Notes under the pieces: model-generated
What the model was told of the DNA's origin: nothing
The model's database searches: none
Seen by the model: only the letters and a program-made list of their open reading frames with translations
Part shown: piece after piece, positions 41,101-53,100 of the stretch
Layout of the letters: every line of letters begins with the position of its first letter
Position numbering within the stretch: the stretch's first letter is position 1
Assembly (NCBI GenBank): GCA_947623455.1
Contig: OX392529.1
Coordinates: 3,038,001-3,102,000 of the forward strand
DNA: 64,000 nucleotides
Origin: Mimachlamys varia
Lineage: Eukaryota; Mollusca; Bivalvia; Pectinida; Pectinidae
Direction: 5' to 3'
Program-made: the position numbers and the translations under genes

Positions 41101-44100
41101 CAATAAAAGTTTATTATTGCTAATTCTTGTGACGCACTGGATGGATCTTTCTCAAATTTTATATGCAAGTTCTCCTTGGTGTTTAATTATCCTTTTTGAT
41201 TTTTTGACTGATCAGAAAAATGAAATGGCTGAAAGATTGCTATTAAATTTTGATATCATTATATCCTTATATACTAGGATCTTTCTCAAGTTTCATATGT
41301 AGGTTGCCCTTAGTATTTAGTTGTGCCCTTTAACTTTTCATGTAAGAGAAAAGAAGGGCAAAGATCCAACTTTCTAAAAACAAATGAAGATTGTCTATTT
41401 TGGGCGCCAAGATCCCTTTTGGATTTCTTGTTATTCATAACTGTTATTTTTATTATTTTTGACTTTTTAAAATATACTTATACCTTATGTTTCTTTGATA
41501 ACAGGATTGTATGGCCATACAGCAGTTTATCATGAACAGACAAATGCCATCTTTGTCTATGGTGGAATGCTGTTTCATATTGATAAATTTTCGGTGTCCG
41601 ACCAGCTGTATGTGTTAAATCTGGACGAGGATAGGAAACAGTGGAATGTCCTTCAGGCTGAGGAGGGTAGTCAGGTAAATCTCACTTAAGACCTTCAGGC
41701 TGAGGTGGGTAGTCAGGTATATCTCACTTAATGTCCTTCAGACTGAGGAGGGTAGTCAGGTATATCTCACTTAATGTCCTTCAGACTGAGGAGGGTAGTC
41801 AGGTATATCTCACTTAATGTCCTTCAGACTGAGGAGGGTAGTCAGGTATAACTCACTTAATGTCCTTCAGACTGAGGAGGGTAGTTGGGTAAATCTCACT
41901 TAATGACCTTCAGGCTGACGAGGTTATCAGGTAAATCTCAGTTAATGTCCTTCAGGCTGAGGAGGGTAGTCGGGTAAATCTCACTTAATGACCTTCAGGC
42001 TGACGAGGTTATCAGGTAAATCTCACTTAATGACCTTCAGGCTGACAAGGGTAGTCAGGTAAATCTCACTTAATGTCCTACAGGCTGAGGTGGGTAGTTA
42101 GGTAAATCTCAGTTAATGTCCTTCAGGCTGAGGAGGGTAGTCGGGTAAATCTCACTTAATGACCTTCAGGCTGACGAGGGTAGTCAGATAAATCTCACTT
42201 AATGACCTTCAGGCTGACGAGGGTAGTCAGATAAATCTCACTTAATGACCTTCAGGCTGACGAGGTTATCAGGTAAATGTCACTTAATGGCCTTCAGGCT
42301 GACGAGGTTATCAGGTAAATGTCACTTAATGACCTTCAGGCTGACGAGGGTAGTCAGATAAATCTCACTTAATGACCTTCAGGCTGACGAGGTTATCAGG
42401 TAAATCTCACTTAATGACCTTCAGGCTGACGAGGTTATCAGGTAAATCTCACTTAATGTCCTACAGGCTGAGGTGGGTAGTTAGGTAAATCTCAGTTAAT
42501 GTCCTTCAGGCTGAGGAGGGTAGTCGGGTAAATCTCACTTAATGACCTTCAGGCTGACGAGGTTATCAGGTAAATCTCACTTAATGACCTTCAGGCTGAC
42601 GAGGGTAGTCAGATAAATCTCACTTAATGACCTTCAGGCTGACGAGGTTATCAGGTAAATGTCACTTAATGGCCTTCAGGCTGAAGAGGGTAGTCAGCTT
42701 TAGTCTAGTAGAGTAAGATAAGAATTTTTATTAAGGAAGCTATGGTAATGACAGCTATTTAAGAATTGTAAGTACAAGAGATGATATGGAATTTGATAAT
42801 AAATTGATTACAGTGAAAAAGAGATAACATCAATGTTTACAGAAAGATGCTCGATTTCTTCACACGGCAGTAGATATGGGAGATTACATGGTAGTGATGG
42901 GTGGCCGTACCGACAGCTCCAACTTCTCTAACAGTATCCTCATCTACCGTTACCTGTGTAACTACTGGCACAAGTTTGATTTAGGAGGTAAGTACCGACA
43001 GCTCCAACTTCTCTAATAGTATCCTCATCTACCGTTACCTGTGTAACTACTGGCACAAGTTTGATTTAGGAGGTAAGTACCGACAGCTCCAACTTCTCTA
43101 ACAGTATCCTCATCTACCGTTACCTGTGTAACTACTGGCACAAGTTTGATTTAGGAGGTAAGTACCGACAGCTCCAACTTCTCTAATAGTATCCTCATCT
43201 ACCGTTACCTGTGTAACTACTGGCACAAGTTTGATTTAGGAGGTAAGTACCGACAGCTCCAACTTCTCTAACAGTATCCTCATCTACCGTTACCTGTGTA
43301 ACTACTGGCACAAGTTTGATTTAGGAGGTAAGTACCGACAGCTCCAACTTCTCTAACAGTATCCTCATCTACCGTTACCTGTGTAACTACTGGCACAAGT
43401 TTGATTTAGGAGGTAAGTACCGACAGCTCCAACTTCTCTAACAGTATCCTCATCTACCGTTACCTGTGTAACTACTGGCACAAGTTTGATTTAGGAGGTA
43501 AGTACCGACAGCTCCAACTTCTCTAACAGTATCCTCATCTACCGTTACCTGTGTAACTACTGGCACAAGTTTGATTTAGGAGGTAAGTACCGACAGCTCC
43601 AACTTCTCTAACAGTATCCTTATCTACCGTTACCTGTGTAACTACTGGCACAAGTTTGATTTAGGAGGTAAGTACCGACAGCTCCAACTTCTCTAACAGT
43701 ATCCTCATCTACCGTTACCTGTGTAACTACTGGCACAAGTTTGATTTAGGAGGTAAGTACCGACAGCTCCAACTTCTCTAACAGTATCCTCATCTACCGT
43801 TACCTGTGTAACTACTGGCACAAGTTTGATTTAGGAGGTAAGTACCGACAGCTCCAACTTCTCCAACAGTATCCTCATCTACCGTTACCTGTGTAACTAC
43901 TGGCACAAGTTTGATTTAGGAGGTAAGTACCGACAGCTCCAACTTCTCTAACAGTATCCTCATCTACCGTTACCTGTGTAACTACTGGCACAAGTTTGAT
44001 TTAGGAGGTAAGTACCGACAGCTCCAACTTCTCTAACAGTATCCTCATCTACCGTTACCTGTGTAACTACTGGCACAAGTTTGATTTAGGAGGTAAGTAC

Positions 44101-47100
44101 CGACAGCTCCAACTTCTCTAACAGTATCCTTATCTACCGTTACCTGTGTAACTACTGGCACAAGTTTGATTTAGGAGGTAAGTACATGTGTAACACATTA
44201 TTTACTGTATAACCAATAATTTTCATGGGTCTAAATTTTGGTAATTATGTCCCCCAAACGAAGTGGGGGGACATATTGTTTTTGCTCGGTTTCTTATTAT
44301 TATTATTATTATTCTTGTTTCTTCCACTTTCTTCCACCGCGGAGGTTTCCGACCGTTTTCTCAAAAACTACTGGACGGATCTTCACGAAACTTCACAGAC
44401 ATACTCATTAGGGGCGGGGTGTGTGAAAACGTTTTTTCGCGACCGGAAGTCCAAGATGGACGCCAGAGCTAATTTCCGGTTTTCAAAATTCAGTCTCCGA
44501 TTTCAGTAAAAATTGGTACATGGGTGTTTTAAGGGATGCTGAATTTCAATGAAATTTAATATATATGTGTAGTATTACACCAACAACATTGTCGTAACCT
44601 CCGTTTCGTGATTCGTCAACATGGCCGCTATTTCCTGGCTTCTGATTGGTCGAAATTTATATATTGTCCGATTTCAATGAAATTTTATATATAACTGTAG
44701 TAGGACACCACGGACATTGTCGTAACCTCCGTTTCGTGATTCGTCAACATGGCCGCTATTTCCTATATGGGGTATCAGCTATATTTCCATTGTGAGTTCA
44801 TTGGGCTCATCAGTTCCGACCAAAGGGGTAGTTTGGGGGACATCTGTAATGGTACCCCATTACAATTAGCACTTGTTTTTACACAAAATGAGGAAATAAT
44901 ATTCACAGAAATTAAATTTTCATGATCAGAACTTGCTTGTTTTTGCCTGTATATACCCAGTGTCGATATTACAGTCCAATCATTCTTTATTTCCTCTGCC
45001 TTTTTCAGTATACTCGTTTTACTACAGCTGTGCATTGATATTTCTAAAGATTCCCGTATGCTATATTTGGTAGTTTTATTAATGATGGGATATCGGACAT
45101 ACCAGGGCGACTTAGTAGGATATTATGCTTACAAGTTATGTTTCGTACTTTTATATTTTCTAGACGATCATACTTGCCAAAATATTGAAATAGTATTCAG
45201 TTATATGATCGTAGTATACTGAGTTGTCATTTATATTGTGGATATTTTTTACACTTGTGATATTTTTACACCAATAAAAGTTTTCACGATCACACAGATG
45301 GCCTGCAAATTAGCCAAAATATCATCTCTGGAAAATAATGGTCTATACTGTACCATGATTTAGTGTAACTAAAAACAAGTTCGATTTCAGGTATGTAGTA
45401 TACACTAATGGTTGGACATGTTTCCTTACAGATCTGGCTTTCAGTAGACCCCTACACTCTGTGGTGGCTCCCAGCTCTGTGGTGGTCAACAGCAGTATAT
45501 ATGTGATGGGAGGCCTTGACCACTTTGTCCACAGTGAGATCATCAAGCTTGACCTGCCCAGTGATGTTTGTAGTCTGATTGGTGACCTGAACCGCTGTGT
45601 CAACTCCTCGGGGTGTTCAGCCTGCATCATGTCGACACCTGGAGCCCCAAACAGGACCTACTGCTACTCCAACAGTCGCCCAGAGCCAGCCTTGTATGTA
45701 TAGCCTAACACTGAGCTAACAAGTAGGGGTGTAACTAATTGTGTCTATGAGGAAGCACAGGAACATCATCTTTTAGCTTTGAGGTGCCCCATGTGACAGT
45801 GATTACGAATGAACAGTGTAGTGTATGTTTGTTTTAGCTGTGAGGCGCCCCATGTGACAGTGATTACGAATGAACAGTGTAGTGTATGTTTGTTTTAGCT
45901 GTGAGGCGCCCCATGTGACGGTGATTACGGGTGAACAGTGTAGTGTATGTTTGTTTTAGCTGTGAGGCGCCCCATGTGACAGTGATTACGAGTGAATAGT
46001 GTAGTGTATGTTTGTTTTAGCTGTGAGGCGCCCCATGTGACGGTGATTACGGGTGAACAGTGTAGTGTATGTTTGTTTTAGCTGTGAGGCGCCCCATGTG
46101 ACGGTGATTACGAGTGAACAGTGAAGTGTATGTTTGTTTTAGCTGTGAGGCGCCCAATGTGACGGTGATTACGGGTGAACAGTGTAGTGTATGTTTGTTT
46201 TAGCTGTGAGGCGCCCCATGTGACGGTGATTACGAGTGAACAGTGTAGTGTACGTTTGTTTTAGCTGTGAGGCGCCCCATGTGACAGTGATTACGAGTGA
46301 ACAGTGTAGTGTACGTTTGTTTTAGCTGTGAGGCGCCCCATGTGACAGTGATTACGAGTGAACAGTGTAGTGTATGTTTGTTTTAGCTGTGAGGCGCCCC
46401 ATGTGACGGTGATTATGGGTGAACAGTGTAGTGTATGTTTGTTTTAGCTGTGAGGCGCCCCATGTGACAGTGATTACCGGTGAACAGTGTAGTGTATGTT
46501 TGTTTTAGCTGTGAGGCGCCCCATGTGACGGTGATTACGAGTGAACAGTGTAGTGTATGTTTGTTTTAGCTGTGAGGCGCCCCATGTGACGGTGATTACG
46601 GGTGAACAGTGTAGTGTATGTTTGTTTTAGCTGTGAGGCGCCCAATGTGACAGTGATTACGAGTGAACAGTGTAGTGTATGTTTGTTTTAGCTGTGAGGC
46701 GCCTCACGTGACGGTGATTACAGGTGAACAGTGTAGTGTATCTTTGTTTTAGCTGTGAGGCGCCTCATGTGACGGTGATTACGAGTGAACAGTGTAGTGT
46801 ATGTTTGTTTTAGCTGTGAGGCGCCCCATGTGACAGTGATTACGAGTGAACAGTGTAGTGTATGTTTGTTTTAGCTGTGAGGCGCCCCATGTGACAGTGA
46901 TTACGAGTGAACAGTGTAGTGTATGTTTGTTTTAGCTGTGAGGCGCCCCATGTGACAGTGATTACGAGTGAACAGTGTAGTGTATGTTTGTTTTAGCTGT
47001 GAGGCGCCCCATGTGACGGTGATTACGGGTGAACAGTGTAGTGTATGTTTGTTTTAGCTGTGAGGCGCCCCATGTGACGGTGATTACGAGTGAACAGTGT

Positions 47101-50100
47101 AGTGTATGTTTGTTTTAGCTGTGAGGCGCCCCATGTGACAGTGATTACGAGTGAACAGTGTAGTGTATGTTTGTTTTAGCTGTGAGGCGCCCCATGTGAC
47201 AGTGATTACGGGTGAACAGTGTAGTGTATGTTTGTTTTAGCTGTGAGGCGCCCCATGTGACAGTGATTACGGGTGAACAGTGTAGTGTATGTTTGTTTTA
47301 GCTGTGAGGCGCCCAATGTGACGGTGATTACGGGTGAACAGTGTAGTGTATGTTTGTTTTAGCTGTGAGGCGCCCCATGTGACGGTGATTACGGGTGAAC
47401 AGTGTAGTATATGTTTGTTTTAGCTGTGAGGCACCCCATGTGACGGTGATTACGGGTGAACAGTGTAGTGTATGTTTGTTTTAGCTGTGAGGCGCCCCAT
47501 GTGACGGTGATTACGGGTGAACAGTGCAGTCTACAGTGGCACCTTGAGCGTTCCTGTTACCAGTACAAAACCTGCTCCCAATGTCTAGCTGTCTTTCCTC
47601 ACTTCAAACAGAACTCTAAGGTAATCTTGTGGTCCTCATTATTTGCTTTCTGCATTTGCGTACTTAAGTTTGTATTTTGTATCAGTTTCTAGAGGGAGCC
47701 CATCCATGTCTACAACAATCTTCATTGTAACATCTCTCTACGCTACAACATAAGCACTACATCGGATATGAATGCTACACCATATGTTGCCCTTTTATTG
47801 TAGGCCTGTAAATGGTGTACGAACTGCCCCCAGGGTAAATGTATCCCTTTTGATGGCGAGTGTAAGCTAGAGAATGAATGTGATACCAACACTCTGAACC
47901 AAGTGAAGCTGGAGGCAGGTCAGTGTGAGGAGTTCTCGTGTACCGCCTCTGACTGTGACAAATGCCACGCCCACAGCTGTGTCTGGTCCAATGACAAAAA
48001 GCGACAAGGTAAGTCTATGTCTTTTTTTAGTGCAAGCGAACCCATTGTGCATGTAATACCGGATATGAAGGCTAGTGTTATCTGCAAACATTTCTAGCAC
48101 AAAACTTTCTTTTGCGCATTCATATCACCAGAAATAGAATAATATACGAGGTATAAACATCTTTACCAAAGATTTATATATATTGTGGTTGTGAAATAAA
48201 GCAAAGTTAAGCTCAAACAGTTTGGTCATACACGCTACGATAGGCCTACACATTTTGTAGGTCAACATTGAAGTTGTATGATTTATCAGCGCTTGTATTG
48301 GTTATGATTATTAAACACTTTGGTGACAAAGACAGGGGCGATAACTCTTAAAATTTCCAGAATGTTGAAACATAAAACATTGACACTAATGCAGAATTTT
48401 GTACTCTGTTTGTTAAATGAAATACTTGGTAATGGTTTATCTGGGGACTCTTTTCATAATAATGATTTAATTATTAATTAATAATTTTGATATACCAGCC
48501 CTTGGCATTAGGATGTCTGGAATGTTATCTATAAATAATAATGATATCATTCAACTGATTCAGTGACACATTTTTGCTGGTCTGCACATTATAAAAAACT
48601 TTTGTTTTCAAACAATGATGACTCTGCAGCTGCAGTTGAGTATTGAAAATCATGCTGGTGGAATGGATGAAACGAGTATCTTGCCATCAATATTGCTGCT
48701 GTCTGTATGTCTACATTGTTTTCCAGCTGAGATGAGGCTGATCCTAGCGGGTAAGCAGCCGTTTGAGTGGGGTTGTTTCCTGTCGCGGACGGTGACCGAG
48801 GGACCTCTACAGTACTCTAACTCCCAGTCCCAGGATGTGTGTCCGGCCCGCTGTTACACCTACACTACCTGTACCTCCTGTCTCAAGTCTATTGGTAGTG
48901 AGGGCGGCTCTAAGGAATGTATCTGGAGCGAGATGTTACAAGAGGTTTGTATTCACCCGGACAGCCCAGCCTACTGTTCACCCGGACAGCTCAGCCTACT
49001 GTTCAACCAGACAGCCCAGCCTACTGTTCACCCGGACAGCTCGGCCTACTGTTCACCGGACAGCTCGGCCTACTGTTCACCCGGACAGCTCGGCCTACTG
49101 TTCACCCGGACAGCCCAGCCTACTGTTCACCGGACAGCTCGGCCTACTGTTCACCGGACAGCTCGGCCTACTGTTCACCCGGACAGCTCGGCCTACTGTT
49201 CACCCGGACAGCCCAGCCTACTGTTCACCCAGACAGCTCGGCCTACTGTTCCTCTACACTATCGGTGGTCATGTAATCCCACTATACCTGTACATTATCA
49301 GGTGTATCCCACGGATCAAACCCTGCTACTAGATCTGTAATAATGTGACGGCCGCTATACCTGTACATTATCAGGTGTATCTCACGGATCAAACCCTGCC
49401 ACTAGATCTGTAATAATGTGACGGCCGCTATACCTGTACATTATCAGGTGTATCCCACGGATCAAACCCTGCCACTAGATCTGTAATAATGTGACGGCCG
49501 CTATACCTGTACATTATCAGGTGTATCCCACGGATCAAACCCTGCCACTAGATCTGTAATAATGTGACGGCCGCTATACCTGTACATTATCAGGTGTATG
49601 CCACGGATCAAACCCTGCCACTAGATCTGTAATAATGTGACGGCCGCTATACCTGTACATTATCAGGTGTATCCCACGGATCAAACCCTGCCACTAGATC
49701 TGTAATAATGTGACGGCCGCTATACCTGTACATTATCAGGTGTATCCCACGGATCAAACCCTGCCACTAGATCTGTAATAATGTGACGGCCGCTATACCT
49801 GTACATTATCAGGTGTATCCCACGGATCAAACCCTGCCACTAGATCTGTAATAATGTGACGGCCGCTATACCTGTACATTATCAGGTGTATCCCACGGAT
49901 CAAACCCTGCCACTAGATCTGTAATAATGTGACGGCCGCTATACCTGTACATTATCAGGTGTATCCCACGGATCAAACCCTGCCACTAGATCTGTAATAA
50001 TGTGACGGCCGCTATACCTGTACATTATCAGGTGTATCCCACGGATCAAACCCTGCCACTAGATCTGTAATAATGTGACGGCCGCTATACCTGTACATTA

Positions 50101-53100
50101 TCAGGTGTATGCCACGGATCAAACCCTGCCACTAGATCTGTAATAATGTGACGGCCGCTATACCTGTACATTATCAGGTGTATGCCACGGATCAAACCCT
50201 GCCACTAGATCTGTAATAATGTGACGGCCGCTATACCTGTACATTATCAGGTGTATGCCACGGATCAAACCCTGCCACTAGATCTGTAATAATGTGACGG
50301 CCGCTATACCTGTACATTATCAGGTGTATGCCACGGATCAAACCCTGCCACTAGATCTGTAATAATGTGACGGCCGCTATACCTGTACATTATCAGGTGT
50401 ATGCCACGGATCAAACCCTGCCACTAGATCTGTAATAATGTGACGGCCGCTATACCTGTACATTATCAGGTGTATCCCACTGATCAAACCCTGCCACTTG
50501 ATCTGTAATAATGTGACGGCCGCTATACCTGTACATTATCAGGTGTATGCCACGGATCAAACCCTGCCACTAGATCTGTAATAATGTGACGGCCGCTATA
50601 CCTGTACATTATCAGGTGTATCCCACGGATCAAACCCTGCCACTAGATCTGTAATAATGTGACGGCCGCTATACCTGTACATTATCAGGTGTATCCCACG
50701 GATCAAACCCTGATACTAGATCTGTAATAATGTGACAGCCGCTATACCTGTACATTATCTGGTGTATCCCACGGATCAAACCCTACTACTATATCTGTAA
50801 TAATGTGACAGCCTCTGTTCGTCTACATTCCTCCACATATATTGTATTGACACATAATAGTCAGAGGTTATAAGGCCCTGTCTCATGGTCATTAGTAATG
50901 TCATTGTTTGATGTCACAAAATATTTTACATAAAACATATCCATATTGTACTGTCTAAGTTGGAATTTTTAATTTGACTTTATGATATAGAATCCTAATG
51001 TAATAAGGACTGTTATTTGGTTATTACAGTGTATGCCACCTGCCTACCATCACCTACACTGTGCGGGTGGGGAATGTGGACTCATCATCCAGGCAACTCG
51101 TACCAAGTGTCCACGCCCATGTATGGAGTACCAGTGGTGCTCTGACTGTCTCCAAGCCCCGGGCTGTGGCTGGTGTGCTTTTCTAGGGCTCAATGGAAAG
51201 GGAGTTTGTATGAGGGGAGGTGTGAAGAGTCCCATCGGGGGCCGATGTGAAGGGCATGTGGTGGAGCCTGGTGAGGGAGAGTTGCCAGGTAAAGCTTCCT
51301 TACTTACTGTTTCCCTCCTCCTGTCAGCTTCCCTCCCCCTGTCAGTTTCCCTCCCCCTGTCAGTTTCCCTCCCCCTGTCAGCTTCCCTCCCCCTGTCAGT
51401 TTCCATCCCCCTGTAAGCTTCTCTCCCCCTGTCAGTTTCCCTCCCCCTGTCAGCTTCCCTCCCCCTGTCAGCTTCCCTCCCCCTGTCAGCTTCCCTCCCC
51501 CTGTCAGTTTCCCTTCCCCTGTCAGTTTCCCCCCCCCCCTTCAGCTTCCCTCCCCCTGTCAGTTTCCCTCCCCCCTTCAGCTTCCCTCCCCCTGTCAGCT
51601 TCCCTCCCCCCTTCAGCTTCCCTCCCCCTGTCAGTTTCCATCCCCCTGTCAGTTCCCCTCCCCCTGTCAGTTTCCCTCCCCACTTCAGCTTCCCTCCCCC
51701 TGTCAGTTTCCATCCCCCTGTCAGTCTCCCTCCCCCTATCAGTTTCCATCCCCCTGTCAGTTTCCCTCCCCCCTTCAGCTTCCCTCCCCCTGTCAGCTTC
51801 CCTCCCCCTGTCAGTTTCACTTCCCCTGTCAGTTTAACCTGTCAGCTTCCATCCCCCTGTCAGTTTCCCTCCCCTTGTCAGTTTCCCTCCCCTTGTCAGT
51901 TTCCCTTCCCCTTCAGCTACCCTCCCCCTGTCAGTTTCCTTCCCCCTGTCAGTTTCCCTCCCCCCTTCAGCTTCCCTCCCCCTGTCAGTTTCCCTCCCCC
52001 TGTCAGCTTCCTTCCCCCTGTCAGTTTCCCTCCCCCCTTCAGCTTCCCTCCCCCTGTCAGCTTCCCTCCCCCTGTCAGTTTCACTTCCCCTGTCAGTTTA
52101 ACCTGTCAGCTTCCATCCCCCTGTCAGTTTCCCTCCCCTTGTCAGTTTCCCTCCCCTTGTCAGTTTCCCTTCCCCTTCAGCTACCCTCCCCCTGTCAGTT
52201 TCCTTCCCCCTGTCAGTTTCCCTCCCCCCTTCAGCTTCCCTCCCCCTGTCAGTTTCCCTCCCCCTGTCAGCTTCCTTCCCCCTGTCAGTTTCCATCCCCA
52301 CTTCAGCTTCCCTCCCCCTGTCAGTTTCCCTCCCCCTGTCAGCTTCCCTCCCCCTGTCAGTTTCCCTCCCCCTGTCAGCTTCCCTCCCCCTGTCAGTTTC
52401 CATCCCCCCTTCAGTTTCCCTCCCCCCTTCAGTTTCCCTCCCCCTTTCAGCTTCCCTCCCTCTGTCATTTTCCCTCCCCCTGTCAGTTTCCCTCCCCCTG
52501 TCAGCTTCCCTCCCCCTGTCAGTTTCCCTCCCCACTTCAGCTTCTCTCCCCCTGTAAGCTTCTCTCCCCCTGTCAGCTTCCCTCCTCCTGTCAGTTTCCA
52601 TCCCCCCTTCAGTTTCCCTCCCCCCTTCAGTTTCCCTCCCCCCTTCAGCTTCCCTCCCCCTGTCAGTTTCCCTCCCCCTGTCAGCTTCCCTCCCCCTGTC
52701 AGTTTCCCTCCCCCTGTCAGCTTCCCTCCCCCTGTCAGTTTCCATCCCCACTTCAGCTTCCCTCCCCCTGTCAGTTTCCCTCCCCCCTTCAGCTTCCCTC
52801 CCTCTGTCAGTTTCCCTCCCCCTGTCAGCTTCCCTCCCCCTGTTGTTGTTGCAGTAAAGGCAACATCACATGCTTGTGATGTTGCCTTTACTGCAACAAC
52901 AACAACATGTGATTTGGTATCGTGATAATCACCCCTCCAGCCATCTTGTATACATCCGGAACCCTCATTATAGTAACTACACCAGTGGTCGTAGGTCGGA
53001 CACACTGAGTCAGCGTGTGACATCTATCTGTTGTAGAGGAGGACAAACCTTTTCTGCGCCTTTCCAATGGAGCACAGTGGGTGTTCACCAAGTGCCTCAG

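Noticed and set aside
42988..44177. Fourteen additional coding exons duplicating part of a Kelch blade
   Set aside because: Units are 85 bp (not a multiple of three), lack the first 64 nt of the exon, and the internal 53-nt segment would shift frame. More likely non-coding copies.
51050..53023. Long frames on both strands over the 18-bp pyrimidine array (Gly/Lys-rich or Pro/Ser-rich)
   Set aside because: Stop-free six-codon period inside an intron; several frames are open at once.
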